Origin: Ralstonia pickettii DTP0602
Lineage (GTDB): Bacteria; Pseudomonadota; Gammaproteobacteria; Burkholderiales; Burkholderiaceae
NCBI GenBank assembly: GCA_000471925.1
Contig: CP006667.1
Span: 3,162,001-3,226,000, forward strand
Reading direction: 5' to 3'
Length of the DNA stretch: 64,000 nt
Shown here: positions 23,995-33,709 of the stretch, in pieces
Numbering within the stretch: the first letter of the stretch is position 1
How the letters are laid out: each line of letters opens with the position of its first letter
Program-made: the position numbers and the translations under genes
Notes under the pieces: generated by a model
The model's database searches: none
Told to the model about the DNA's origin: nothing
The model's input: the letters and a program-made list of their open reading frames with translations, nothing else

Positions 23995-26826
23995 TCAGGC
24001 CACTTCGAGGAGCAGCGAACGAGCCTCGGCCTGCAGCGGATCCTGCGACTGCTCGACCACTTCCTGCAGCAGCTCGCGGGCCCCTTCCTTGTCGCCGATC
24101 TCGATATAGGCGCGGGCCAGGTCGAGCTTGATCTGCATGTCGCGCCCGCCGTCCACGCCATCGGAAGACAGCGTGCTGGGCGAAACGCCGCCGCCTGTTT
24201 CGGCGGAGACGCGTGACAGGTCGATCGGCTCGGCCAGCTTGCCGTCGCGCAGCATGGTGGTCGCCGGCAGAGGCATGGTCGCCTCGTCGAGAACATCCTT
24301 GCCACGGGCGTCTTGCTGCGTGCCGCCACCCAGGTCAAACGACAGGCCCGACAAGTCGAACTCCAGCGGTCGGCCGCGGGTCGGCGTGTCCAGGCTCGGT
24401 ACGTCGTCCGCCAGCGGGTCGGCGCCGCTTGCCGGCAGGTCCAGGCCGGTGTCCAGGCGCAGCGCCGTCTCGGTCTGGTCCGCGTCAGCGCCGAACACCA
24501 TCGCAGCGGAAGCCGGGGCGACGATGGGATCGCCGGCCGCCGGTGCCGGGAAGGCATCGAGCGGCAGCGCCAGGTCGCCCAGCGAGGGCTCGAGCCTCGG
24601 GATCGAGGCCGGGTCGTGCGACGGATCCTGGGTGCGCCACTGGTCCGTTGCCGGCGAGGCCGTATCCGGGCCTGCGGCGTCGGCGGTTACCGCCAGGTAA
24701 AGCGCATTGCCCGGTTCGAGCGCGCGCCCCATTTCTGCTGCCTTCAGCCATTCCGCACCGTGTCCGCCGGTCTGGGCGAACATTTCTTCTGCAATCACGC
24801 GGAAACCTTCCACATCCTGTCTGTTGCTGTAAATCTCCAGGAGCTTGAGCCGCACCGCCTGCTGCTCCGGGTTTTTCTCCAGGGCTTCGCGCAGGATTTC
24901 CTCTGCCTGCACATCGCGCCCATAGGCGATATAGACCTCGGCCTCGGCGATCGGGTCGACCTCGTTGGCTTCCGGCGTGTTGTTGCCGATGCGGAAGTCC
25001 GCGCCGAACACGCTGTGCTGCGAGGTATCGACGCTCTGCCCGCCGGCCGCGCCGAACAGCGAATTGGCGCCGGCCATCACGGTGCTTTCCTGCGACAGGA
25101 TGCTGTCGCCGAAGCCGGTGGCCTCGCCTGCCTTCTGCTGCTGGCGGCGGCGATAGATCGCATAGACACCGAGCAGCGCCACCAGCAGGCCGCCGCCGGG
25201 CAGCAGCATCGGGTTGGCGAGCAGGCCGTCGAGGAACGAAGGCTCGGGCACCGGTTGCGGCTGGGCAACCACCGGCGGTACCGGCTTGGCGGCCGGGGCC
25301 GAGGCGGGCGCAGCCGCCTGCGTAGTCCCGGCCGGGGCAGCGGCCGGCGCTGAAGCTGCGGCAGCCGCGGCAGTGGCAGCCACCACGGCAGCAGGTGCTG
25401 CGGCGTCGGCGGCACTGGCGCCGGCAGTTGTCGGTGCTGCAGCGCTGGTGGCCGTCGCGGGCGTCGTCGGTGCGGCCGCAGCATCCGCCTTCGGCGGCTG
25501 GGCGACCACCACGGCCGGCGCCGTCGCTTCGGCTGTCCTGGCCGCGGCGTCGGCCTTGGCGACCGCCTTGTCCTTCTCGGCCAGCGCGGCCTGGTTGGCC
25601 TGGCTCAGCTTGGCGATCTCGGCGTTCTTCAGCTCGAGCAGCTTCTGCATGTCGCCGATGTTCTTTTCCAGCTGCGCCAGGCGCGTTTCGGCCTCCTTCA
25701 ACTGGCGCTCGCGCGCGATGGCGGCCTCGGCCTTGGTCGCCGCGTCGGCTTGCCCGGCGCGCTCGGCCTTGCTCAGCTTGAGCTCGTCGCGCGCGGCGGC
25801 CGGTGCGGCCTGCTCCTGCACGCGGGCGGTCACGTTGCCGGACTGCTGGCGGCCGCTGTCGGGCTCGACCGACTTGGCTGCCGCCGCGCTGGCGAGGCGG
25901 CTGCGGTAGGCATCAAAGCCCTGCGTGCGCGCCACCACCTCGCGGCGGGCGGCCTTGGGCGTGACCGATTGCGCCTGTTGCGCGGTCGGCACCTGCAGCA
26001 CCGCGCCGCTGCGCAGCCGGTTCATATTGCCGCCGATAAAGGCGTTGGGATTGTTGCGATAGAGCGCGACCAGCATCTGGTCGAGCGACACCGACTCCTG
26101 GCCCTGTACGGCTTCGCCGGCGATGGCGTAGAGCGTGTCGCCGCGCTGCACGGTGTAGCCGCCGCCGGGGGCCATCTCGGTGCTGGCGGCCGGCGCCGGG
26201 GCGCGCTTCGCGCTCTGGCGGGCCGGGCGCGCGGGCGCGGCAGGACGAGGCGCCTCGGCCGCAGCGGGTGCGGCTTCCGGCTGCGGCGCGGCAGGCGCCG
26301 CAGCCTGCGGCGTGGCGGCGGGCGACGCATCTGGCGTCGCGGCCGGCACCACCGCCGAAGGCGAGAATGTCTGGTTGGAGGGCTTGGCCCCGGCGGGGTC
26401 AAGCAGGAAGGTGTAGGCGCGCGAGACCTTGCCGCTGGCCCAGCTCATGTCGATCAGGATATCGACGAACGGCTCGCTGATCGGCTGGCTCGACCTGACC
26501 CGCGCCACGTAGCTGCCGTTGGGCCGGCGCTCGATGTCCAGCTTCATGCTGCTGACGGCCGGCATATAGGTCAGCCCGGCCGCGGCGTAGGCCGACGGTG
26601 GCGCCAGCTTGACGCTGAGCCCGCTGGCCTCTTCGGCAGTGACCCCACTGATGTCGATCTCAGCCTGCAGCGGCTGCCCCAGATTCGACTGAACCCGCAA
26701 TTGCCCGAACCCCGCGGCATATGCGGCCGGCTGCGCAAGCAGCAGGCCCAGTGCCGTGACGGCCAGCGTTGACCAGCGCTGACGGGCAGTAGGCGCATCT
26801 TTCCGGCGATGTTGGCTCACACTCAC
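23995..26826 (-). CDS. fimV: FimV/HubP-family polar or pilus-assembly protein
   Basis: A 943-residue inner-membrane protein. Layout: signal peptide (about 1-38, ending AAYAAG); conserved FimV N-terminal domain beginning GFGQLRVQSNLGQPLQAEID; a Pro/Ala-rich linker; a LysM peptidoglycan-binding segment (about 223-285, YTVQRGDTLYAIAGE); a coiled coil (about 370-440); an Ala/Pro-rich stretch; one transmembrane helix near LLPGGGLLVALLGVYAIYRR; an acidic cytosolic region; and a C-terminal TPR-like FimV domain (DMQIKLDLARAYIEIGDKEG). In Pseudomonas FimV organises the cell pole and type IV pili. The start is GTG with GGAG six bases upstream. Low-complexity linkers make size variable in this family. 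Confidence 0.92.
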   Translation of the reverse strand: MSVSQHRRKDAPTARQRWSTLAVTALGLLLAQPAAYAAGFGQLRVQSNLGQPLQAEIDISGVTAEEASGLSVKLAPPSAYAAAGLTYMPAVSSMKLDIERRPNGSYVARVRSSQPISEPFVDILIDMSWASGKVSRAYTFLLDPAGAKPSNQTFSPSAVVPAATPDASPAATPQAAAPAAPQPEAAPAAAEAPRPAAPARPARQSAKRAPAPAASTEMAPGGGYTVQRGDTLYAIAGEAVQGQESVSLDQMLVALYRNNPNAFIGGNMNRLRSGAVLQVPTAQQAQSVTPKAARREVVARTQGFDAYRSRLASAAAAKSVEPDSGRQQSGNVTARVQEQAAPAAARDELKLSKAERAGQADAATKAEAAIARERQLKEAETRLAQLEKNIGDMQKLLELKNAEIAKLSQANQAALAEKDKAVAKADAAARTAEATAPAVVVAQPPKADAAAAPTTPATATSAAAPTTAGASAADAAAPAAVVAATAAAAAASAPAAAPAGTTQAAAPASAPAAKPVPPVVAQPQPVPEPSFLDGLLANPMLLPGGGLLVALLGVYAIYRRRQQQKAGEATGFGDSILSQESTVMAGANSLFGAAGGQSVDTSQHSVFGADFRIGNNTPEANEVDPIAEAEVYIAYGRDVQAEEILREALEKNPEQQAVRLKLLEIYSNRQDVEGFRVIAEEMFAQTGGHGAEWLKAAEMGRALEPGNALYLAVTADAAGPDTASPATDQWRTQDPSHDPASIPRLEPSLGDLALPLDAFPAPAAGDPIVAPASAAMVFGADADQTETALRLDTGLDLPASGADPLADDVPSLDTPTRGRPLEFDLSGLSFDLGGGTQQDARGKDVLDEATMPLPATTMLRDGKLAEPIDLSRVSAETGGGVSPSTLSSDGVDGGRDMQIKLDLARAYIEIGDKEGARELLQEVVEQSQDPLQAEARSLLLEVA

Positions 26827-26853
26827 CTTATGCTCCGTTATGTTTTAGTAGCG

Positions 26854-26882
26854 ATATTAAATCGACAGACCGACCCCATAAA
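26854..26882 (-). promoter_or_regulatory. Candidate fimV promoter
   Basis: On the minus strand TTTATG (26882-26877) and TAATAT (26859-26854) are 17 bases apart, in an AT-rich patch 28 bases before the GTG start. Each box departs from consensus at two or three positions. Confidence 0.4.
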
Positions 26883-27017
26883 CCAGGTCCGGCAGGCTGG
26901 CGGGACATTCTATACGCACCCCTTGACCAGCCCACACACAGGCGCTGACCCCTGCGGGCCCGGGCGCATGCCGGCGTATTGTGACGCATCGCCCGGAAAA
27001 ATAGGCGCCCGGATACA

Positions 27018-27045
27018 ACAACGCCGCGCATGGGCGCGGCGTTGT
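27018..27045 (-). terminator. Hairpin after asd, probable terminator
   Basis: Twelve-base perfect arms ACAACGCCGCGC / GCGCGGCGTTGT (27018-27029, 27034-27045) with a four-base loop, 58 bases after the asd stop. The following minus-strand sequence (TGTATCC) has no proper T-run, so efficiency is uncertain. Confidence 0.55.
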
Positions 27046-27103
27046 CGGTAAAGCGGTCCATTCTGTTGCCTGGCCGCAACGGACGCAACCAGGCAAGCGA
27101 AGA

Positions 27104-28240
27104 TCAGGACTCGATCAGGATACGCAGCATGCGGCGCAGCGGCTCGGCCGCGCCCCACAGCAGCTGGTCGCCGACCGTGAAGGCAGACAGGTACTCGCCG
27201 CCCATCTGCATCTTGCGCAGGCGGCCGACTGGGATCGTCAGCGTGCCGGTCACGGCAGCCGGGGTCAGGTCGGTCATGCTGGCCTCGCGCGTATTCGGCA
27301 CCACCTTGGCCCACGGGTTATGGGCGGCCAGCATGCCTTCGATCTCATCCAGCGGCACATCCTTGCGCAGCTTGATGGTCAGCGCCTGCGAGTGGCAGCG
27401 CATCGCGCCGATGCGCACACACAGGCCGTCCACGGCGATCGGCGTGGCGCCGGTCGCACCCAGGAAGCCTTCGCCGCGGCCCAGGATCTTGTTGGTCTCG
27501 GCGCCGCCCTTCCATTCTTCCTTGGACTGGCCGTTGCCCAGATCCTTGTCGATCCAGGGGATCAGGTTGCCGGCCAGCGGCACGCCGAACTGCTTGGTTT
27601 CTTCGGCGGACAGGCCGTGCTGGGTCGCCAGGATGGTGCGGTCGATTTCCAGGATGGCCGAGGCCGGGTTGTCCAGCAGCGGCTTGACCGATGCGTTCAG
27701 CGTGCCGAACTGGGTCAGCAGCTCGCGCATATGCTGCGCGCCGCCGCCCGAGGCTGCCTGGTACGTCATCGAGGTCATCCACTCGATCAGGTCGGCCTGG
27801 AACAGGCCGCCCAGGCCCATCAGCATGCAGCTGACCGTGCAGTTGCCGCCGATGAAGTTCTTGACGCCCTTGGACAGCGCGTCCTTGATCACACCCTGGT
27901 TGACCGGATCCAGCACGATGATGGCATCGTCCTTCATGCGCAGCGAGGACGCCGCGTCGATCCAGTAGCCCTTCCAGCCGGCTGCGCGCAGCTTGGGGAA
28001 GACCTCGTTGGTGTAGTCGCCGCCCTGCGCGGTCAGCACCACGTCGCACTTCTTCAGTGCCTCGATGTCGTTGGCATCCTTGAGCGTGGTTTCGTTCTTG
28101 GCCATGGCGGGCGCCTTGCCGCCGGCGTTGGACGTGCTGAAGAAGACGGGCTCGATATGGTCGAAATCACGCTCTTCCTGCATGCGCTGCATCAGGACGC
28201 TGCCGACCATTCCCCGCCAACCGACGAGACCTACAATCAT
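27104..28240 (-). CDS. asd: Aspartate-semialdehyde dehydrogenase
   Basis: A 378-residue NADPH enzyme that reduces beta-aspartyl phosphate to the semialdehyde, the branch point to Lys/diaminopimelate, Thr/Ile and Met. The N-terminus has the nucleotide-binding [17 protein letters not shown], and the active-site Cys134 is in [21 protein letters not shown] lies six bases upstream of the ATG. It is separated from leuB by a terminator, a 43-codon Thr/Ile-rich reading frame and a hairpin, which may form a leader. The leuCDB-asd-fimV order is conserved among relatives. Confidence 0.97.
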   Translation of the reverse strand: MIVGLVGWRGMVGSVLMQRMQEERDFDHIEPVFFSTSNAGGKAPAMAKNETTLKDANDIEALKKCDVVLTAQGGDYTNEVFPKLRAAGWKGYWIDAASSLRMKDDAIIVLDPVNQGVIKDALSKGVKNFIGGNCTVSCMLMGLGGLFQADLIEWMTSMTYQAASGGGAQHMRELLTQFGTLNASVKPLLDNPASAILEIDRTILATQHGLSAEETKQFGVPLAGNLIPWIDKDLGNGQSKEEWKGGAETNKILGRGEGFLGATGATPIAVDGLCVRIGAMRCHSQALTIKLRKDVPLDEIEGMLAAHNPWAKVVPNTREASMTDLTPAAVTGTLTIPVGRLRKMQMGGEYLSAFTVGDQLLWGAAEPLRRMLRILIES

Positions 28241-28264
28241 GATTTACCTCGGATGTGATTTTTA

Positions 28265-28307
28265 CTTCCCCGCCATTTTCCTCGCCCGGCGTGGCTGCGC
28301 GGGGAAG
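28265..28307 (-). promoter_or_regulatory. Hairpin in the asd leader, possible attenuator
   Basis: Perfect nine-base arms CTTCCCCGC (minus, 28307-28299) and GCGGGGAAG (28273-28265) enclose a 25-base loop. The structure starts 23 bases after the mini-ORF stop and ends 24 bases before the asd ATG. No U-run follows (TAAAAATC does), so it could block translation initiation or pair alternatively rather than terminate. Confidence 0.4.
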
Positions 28308-28330
28308 ACGGGCAGGCACGACGAACGGAT

Positions 28331-28462
28331 CTAGGCGATCGCGGTTTTAATAATGGTTTTAATCGTCGTTGCAGTCTGGCCGAGCGAAATCGTGCCGACC
28401 GGGCCGCGGGTAGCGGTCAGGGCAGCAACAGCAGTCAGGGTGGACTGGGAAAATCGGGCCAT
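28331..28462 (-). CDS. 43-residue Thr/Ile-rich mini-ORF upstream of asd (putative leader peptide)
   Basis: ATG at 28462 to TAG at 28331. The product has 10 Thr and 5 Ile in 43 residues, ending in QTATTIKTIIKTAIA. The codons in that end are unusual for this GC-rich genome: four ATT and two AAA. No Shine-Dalgarno sequence is visible. A -10-like TAGACT ends six bases before the ATG, so a leaderless mRNA is possible but the -35 is poor. The Thr/Ile run recalls the threonine-operon leader peptide of enterics, and asd is a Thr/Ile pathway gene. The alternative is an ordinary small protein or a chance frame. Confidence 0.5.
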   Translation of the reverse strand: MARFSQSTLTAVAALTATRGPVGTISLGQTATTIKTIIKTAIA

Positions 28463-28516
28463 CGGCAGAGTCTACACGATTTTGCGGCGCCGCCGCAGCG
28501 TGGAAATCGGGGACAA

Positions 28517-28550
28517 ATAAAACCAAGGGCACCGCGATTGCGGTGCCCTT
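28517..28550 (-). terminator. Terminator of the leuCDB operon
   Basis: Perfect arms AAGGGCACCGC / GCGGTGCCCTT (28525-28535, 28540-28550), four-base loop, followed on the minus strand by GGTTTTATTTG. It begins 11 bases after the leuB stop. Confidence 0.88.
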
Positions 28551-28561
28551 TTACGTGTGAC

Positions 28562-29629
28562 TTACAGTGCCGCCAGCACCGCTTCGCCCATTTCGCGGGT
28601 GCCAACCTGCTTGCAGCCGGGCGTCAGGATGTCGCCGGTGCGGTAGCCCTGGGCCAGCACCTTCTTGACCGCGTTCTCGATGCGATCGGCCTGATCGGCC
28701 TTGTTCAGCGAGTAGCGCAGCATCATCGCCGCCGACAGGATGGTGGCCAGCGGATTGGCCACGCCCTTGCCGGCGATATCCGGCGCCGAGCCGTGCGACG
28801 GCTCGTACAGGCCCTTGTTGTTGGCATCCAGCGACGCCGACGGCAGCATGCCGATCGAGCCGGTCAGCATGGCGGCCTCGTCCGACAGGATGTCGCCGAA
28901 CATATTGCCGGTGACGATCACGTCGAAGCTCTTCGGCGCCTTGACCAGCTGCATGGCCGCGTTGTCGACGTACATGTGCGACAGCTCGACCTCCGGGTAC
29001 TCCTTGCTGACCTCGATCACGATGTCCTTCCAGAACTGGAAGGTCTCGAGCACGTTGGCCTTGTCGACGCTGCACAGCTTCTTGCCGCGCTTGGCCGCGG
29101 CCTGGAACGCCACATGGGCGATACGGCGGATTTCCGGCTCGCTGTAGCGCATGGTGTCGAAGCCTTCGCGCGCGCCCTTGAACAGCCCGTCCGGCGCTTC
29201 GCGCACGCCGCGCGGCTGGCCGAAGTAGATGTCGCCGTTCAGTTCGCGCACGATCAGGATGTCCAGGCCCGCCACCAGCTCGGGCTTCAGGCTCGAGGCA
29301 CCGGTCAGTTCCGGGTAGCAGATCGCCGGGCGGAAGTTGGCGAACAGCTGCAGGTGCTTGCGCAGGCCCAGGATGGCCTGCTCGGGGCGCAGCGCGCGCT
29401 CCAGGCTGTCGTACTTCCAGTCGCCCACGGCGCCGAACAGGATGGCGTCGGCTTCCTTGGCCAGCTTCAGCGTGTTCTCCGGCAGCGGGTGGCCTTCGGC
29501 CTCGTAGCCGGCGCCGCCCACCGGGGCGGTTTCCAGTTCGAACTTCTCGTCGAGCGCGTTCAGGACCTTGACGGCCTCCGCGACGATTTCGGGACCAATG
29601 CCGTCACCCGGCAGGACTGCGATTTTCAT
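28562..29629 (-). CDS. leuB: 3-isopropylmalate dehydrogenase
   Basis: A 355-residue NAD-dependent decarboxylating dehydrogenase of leucine synthesis. Seen are the N-terminal [20 protein letters not shown], the substrate loop [17 protein letters not shown] and the isocitrate/isopropylmalate signature [20 protein letters not shown] with its metal-binding Asp residues. It follows leuD by 31 bases and is the last gene of leuC-small lipoprotein-leuD-leuB. Confidence 0.98.
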   Translation of the reverse strand: MKIAVLPGDGIGPEIVAEAVKVLNALDEKFELETAPVGGAGYEAEGHPLPENTLKLAKEADAILFGAVGDWKYDSLERALRPEQAILGLRKHLQLFANFRPAICYPELTGASSLKPELVAGLDILIVRELNGDIYFGQPRGVREAPDGLFKGAREGFDTMRYSEPEIRRIAHVAFQAAAKRGKKLCSVDKANVLETFQFWKDIVIEVSKEYPEVELSHMYVDNAAMQLVKAPKSFDVIVTGNMFGDILSDEAAMLTGSIGMLPSASLDANNKGLYEPSHGSAPDIAGKGVANPLATILSAAMMLRYSLNKADQADRIENAVKKVLAQGYRTGDILTPGCKQVGTREMGEAVLAAL

Positions 29630-29660
29630 GCTGTGTCTTCCTTGTTATGGCGGTACGGGC

Positions 29661-30311
29661 TCAGCCGACCAGGCGGTTGTTCAGCCACGGCATCTTGGCC
29701 ACGCGCTCGGCCTCGTAGGCCTTGATCTTGTCGGCATGACGTAGGGTCAGGCCGATGTCGTCGAAGCCGTTGAGCATGCAGTACTTGCGGAACGGCGCAA
29801 TGTCGAACGAATACGACTCGCCGCCCGGCGTCACCACGACCTGCTTGTCGAGGTCGATGGTCAGCTTGTAGCCGTTGAACGCATTGGTCTCGTTGAACAG
29901 GTGGTCGACCTGGAGTTCGGTCAGCGCCACCGGCAACAGGCCGTTCTTGTAGCAGTTGTTGAAGAAGATGTCGGCAAAGCTGGGCGCGATCACGGCGCGG
30001 AAGCCGTATTGCGTCAGCGCCCACGGTGCGTGCTCGCGCGAGCTGCCGCAGCCGAAGTTGCGGCGCGCCAGCAGGATCGACGCGCCCTGGTAGCGCGGCT
30101 GGTTCAGCACGAAGTCCGGGTTCAGCGGACGCTTGCTGTTGTCCATGCCGGGCTGGCCGACGTCCTTGTAGCGCCACTCGTCGAACAGGTTGGGGCCGAA
30201 GCCGGTGCGCTTGATCGACTTCAGGAACTGCTTCGGGATGATGGCGTCGGTATCGACGTTCTCGCGGTCAAGCGGCGCCACGAGGCCGCTGTGTACGGTG
30301 AACTTGTCCAT
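29661..30311 (-). CDS. leuD: 3-isopropylmalate dehydratase small subunit
   Basis: A 216-residue swivel-domain subunit that pairs with LeuC to isomerise isopropylmalate. It begins [20 protein letters not shown], with the typical [10 protein letters not shown] and the active-site loop [15 protein letters not shown]. The start ATG 30311 has AAGGAAAGAG upstream and lies 11 bases after the stop of the entericidin-like gene. Confidence 0.97.
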   Translation of the reverse strand: MDKFTVHSGLVAPLDRENVDTDAIIPKQFLKSIKRTGFGPNLFDEWRYKDVGQPGMDNSKRPLNPDFVLNQPRYQGASILLARRNFGCGSSREHAPWALTQYGFRAVIAPSFADIFFNNCYKNGLLPVALTELQVDHLFNETNAFNGYKLTIDLDKQVVVTPGGESYSFDIAPFRKYCMLNGFDDIGLTLRHADKIKAYEAERVAKMPWLNNRLVG

Positions 30312-30322
30312 GTTCTCTTTCC

Positions 30323-30454
30323 TTACTTCTTCGCCGCGCGCTCGAGCGAGCTGCCGGCGGCCTGCGTGTCCTTGCCCAGGCCGGCCATGGTATTGCAGCC
30401 GGCAAGCTGCAGCATGCCAAGGCATGCCAGCAATGCGATCAGGGTCCTTTTCAT
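30323..30454 (-). CDS. Entericidin-like small lipoprotein
   Basis: A 43-residue product from ATG 30454 with GGAG eight bases upstream. The signal peptide [19 protein letters not shown] ends in a lipobox LAGC, followed by [19 protein letters not shown], close to the entericidin A/B family mature sequence (CNT..G.G.D....G..I). It would be a tiny outer- or inner-membrane lipoprotein; E. coli entericidins form a bacteriolytic toxin/antidote-like pair, but single copies such as this have no proven role. It sits between leuC (15-base gap) and leuD (11-base gap), so it is translated from the leu mRNA. Confidence 0.85.
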   Translation of the reverse strand: MKRTLIALLACLGMLQLAGCNTMAGLGKDTQAAGSSLERAAKK

Positions 30455-30469
30455 ATGCCGTGCTCCACT

Positions 30470-31879
30470 TCAGCCCAGCTTGCGGATATCGACAAAATGG
30501 CCTTCGATGGCGGCAGCCGCTGCCATCGCGGGGCTCACCAGGTGGGTGCGCCCGCCCGCGCCCTGGCGGCCTTCGAAATTGCGGTTCGAGGTCGACGCGC
30601 AACGCTCGCCCGGATCGAGGCGGTCGGCGTTCATGGCCAGGCACATCGAGCAGCCCGGCTCGCGCCATTCAAAACCGGCGGCCTTGAAGATCTTGTCCAG
30701 GCCTTCGCGCTCGGCCTGTTCCTTGACCAGGCCCGAACCCGGCACCACCATCGCCAGCTTCACGTTGGCAGCAACCTTGCGGCCCAGCTTCTGCACCACC
30801 CAGGCGGCGGCGCGCATGTCTTCGATGCGGCTGTTGGTGCACGAGCCAATGAAAACCTTGTCGATATTGATGCTCTCGACCGGCACATTGGGCTGCAGGC
30901 CCATGTATTCCAGTGCGCGCTCCATCGCGTTGCGCTTGCTCGGGTCCTTTTCCTTCTCCGGATCCGGCACGCGGTCTTCGATGCTGATCACCATTTCCGG
31001 CGACGTGCCCCAGGTCACCTGCGGGCGGACGTCTTCGGCACGCAGCTCGATCACCTGGTCGAAATGGGCGCCGGCGTCCGAATGCAGGGTGCGCCAGTAG
31101 GTAACGGCCTGCTCCCACTCCACGCCCTGCGGCGCATAGGGGCGGCCCTTGACGTATTCCAGCGTGACGTCGTCCACCGCCACCAGGCCGGCGCGCGCGC
31201 CCGCCTCGATGGCCATGTTGCAGACCGTCATGCGGCCTTCCATGGTCAGGTCGCGGATGGCCGAGCCGGCAAACTCGATGGTGAAGCCGGTGCCGCCGGC
31301 GGTGCCGATCTTGCCGATCACGGCCAGCACGATGTCCTTCGCGGTGCAGCCGCGCGGCAGCTTCCCTTCCACCTTGACCAGCATGTTCTTGGCCTTCTTG
31401 CCCAGCAGCGTCTGCGTGGCCAGCACGTGCTCGACTTCCGAGGTGCCGATGCCGTGCGCCAGCGCGCCAAAGGCACCGTGCGTGCTGGTATGCGAGTCGC
31501 CGCACACCACCGTCATGCCCGGCAGCGTGGCGCCCTGCTCCGGCCCGATCACGTGCACGATGCCCTGGCGGTGATCGTTCATCTTGAACTGGGTGATGCC
31601 GTAGCTGTCGCAGTTGGCGTCCAGCGTATCGACCTGCAGCTTCGACACCGGGTCGGCGATGCCCTGGCTGCGGTCGGTGGTCGGCACGTTGTGGTCCGAC
31701 ACGGCCAGGTTCGCGCTGATACGCCACACCGGACGCTGCGCGATTTTCAGGCCTTCGAACGCCTGCGGGCTGGTCACTTCATGCAGCAGGTGACGGTCGA
31801 TGTAGAGCAGCGTGGTGCCGTCTTCCTCGACGTGGACGGTGTGGTCATCCCAGAGTTTGTCGTAGAGCGTCTTGGCCAT
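30470..31879 (-). CDS. leuC: 3-isopropylmalate dehydratase large subunit
   Basis: A 469-residue aconitase-family subunit. The iron-sulfur cysteines are visible in [13 protein letters not shown] and [11 protein letters not shown] near the C-terminus. The N-terminus [19 protein letters not shown] and the segment [20 protein letters not shown] are typical of LeuC. First gene of the leu operon; leuA is not in the window. No clear Shine-Dalgarno precedes the ATG at 31879. Confidence 0.97.
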   Translation of the reverse strand: MAKTLYDKLWDDHTVHVEEDGTTLLYIDRHLLHEVTSPQAFEGLKIAQRPVWRISANLAVSDHNVPTTDRSQGIADPVSKLQVDTLDANCDSYGITQFKMNDHRQGIVHVIGPEQGATLPGMTVVCGDSHTSTHGAFGALAHGIGTSEVEHVLATQTLLGKKAKNMLVKVEGKLPRGCTAKDIVLAVIGKIGTAGGTGFTIEFAGSAIRDLTMEGRMTVCNMAIEAGARAGLVAVDDVTLEYVKGRPYAPQGVEWEQAVTYWRTLHSDAGAHFDQVIELRAEDVRPQVTWGTSPEMVISIEDRVPDPEKEKDPSKRNAMERALEYMGLQPNVPVESINIDKVFIGSCTNSRIEDMRAAAWVVQKLGRKVAANVKLAMVVPGSGLVKEQAEREGLDKIFKAAGFEWREPGCSMCLAMNADRLDPGERCASTSNRNFEGRQGAGGRTHLVSPAMAAAAAIEGHFVDIRKLG

Positions 31880-32174
31880 GATGCGATGGCGGGCCGGAGG
31901 ACCGGTCCTTTGCAGGAGGTCCGCGGTGACCGCGCAGTAGTTTGCAGGGGTTTCTGTTCGCTTTGGTCGCGGTGGCGAGCGGTGGGCGACGATGGCGATG
32001 ATCGCGCCGGAAGCTGCCAGAAGCGAGCGTTATTTCAAGCGTTACTGCGATGCTTGACTTCGCAATCGATTATGCCACAGGGGGTATGGCGATCAGTCCA
32101 CTGCCCGGCCCGGGCGGCGGCTGGAATGTAATGTGATTGGCGAAAGGGGGATTTCGTCGTTGACGAAAAGGAGG
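31880..32174. other. leuC upstream (leader/promoter) region
   Basis: No gene was recognised between leuC and the livF terminator. On the minus strand a -10-like CATAAT (32074-32069) lies about 190 bases before leuC with no good -35, implying a long leader if used. A perfect 12-base palindrome AGGACCGGTCCT is at 31898-31909, just before leuC. I found no convincing Leu-rich leader peptide. Confidence 0.45.
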
Positions 32175-32209
32175 AGGCCGCCGCCCTGCCCGAGGCAGGA
32201 CGACGGCCT
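32175..32209 (-). terminator. Terminator of the liv operon
   Basis: Sixteen-base arms (32175-32190 and 32194-32209) pair with two G-U wobbles around a three-base loop. On the minus strand the stem is followed by CCTCCTTTTCG. It lies eight bases after the livF stop. Confidence 0.8.
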
Positions 32210-32216
32210 TTTGGGA

Positions 32217-32917
<701 letters not shown>

Positions 32918-32918
<1 letters not shown>

Positions 32919-33709
32919 CAGTCCTCTCCCAGGTAGGCCTTGATCACGCGCGGGTCGTTGCGCACTGCTTCCGGCTTGCCGATCACGATCGGCTTGCCAT
33001 GCTCCATCACCAGGATGCGGTCGGACACACCCATCACCAGGCTCATGTCGTGCTCGATCAGCAATACCGAGATGCCGAACTCGCGCCGCAACTGGTCGAT
33101 CAGCTGCTGCAGCTCGATCTTCTCCTGCGGGTTCAGGCCGGCGGCGGGCTCGTCCAGCATCAGCAGGCGCGGCCTGGTGATCATGCAGCGCGCGATTTCG
33201 AGCCGGCGCTGGTGCCCGTACGACAGCGTGCCCGCCTCGCGGTTGGCGACCTTGGTCAGGCCCATGCGCTCGAGCCACACCGCGGCGCGCTCCAGCGCCT
33301 CTCGCTCGGCGCGGCGGTAGGCCGGCGTGGCGAACAGCCCGCGCAGGATGCCGGACTGCACCTGCAGGTGCTGCGCCACCAGCAGGTTTTCCACCACCGT
33401 CAGCGACTTGAACAGGCGGATGTTCTGGAAGGTCCGCACCAGGCCCTTGCGCGCCACCTGGTGGCTGGGCAGGCCGGCAATGGCGTGGCCGTCAAGCGTC
33501 ACCTCGCCCGCGGTGGGCTTGTAGAAGCCGCCCACGCAGTTGAACACCGTGGTCTTGCCGGCGCCGTTCGGGCCGATGATGGCGAAGACCTCGTCGCTGC
33601 GCACATCGAATTCAACGCCGTCGACGGCCAGCAAACCACCGAAGCGCATCTGCAGGCCCGAGACTCTGAGCAGTTCTGCCTGTTGCACCGCTTTTTGCAC
33701 ACTCGTCAT
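32918..33709 (-). CDS. livG: Branched-chain amino acid ABC transporter ATPase LivG
   Basis: A 263-residue ABC ATPase. Walker [10 protein letters not shown] (46-54), signature [14 protein letters not shown], Walker [16 protein letters not shown]; the C-terminal [15 protein letters not shown] is the standard LivG tail. The ATG at 33709 overlaps the livM stop by four bases (ATGA), and its own stop overlaps livF by one base. Confidence 0.95.

Noticed and set aside
31880..32174. Leucine leader peptide upstream of leuC
   Set aside because: No short frame with a run of Leu codons, and no terminator/antiterminator pair was found.
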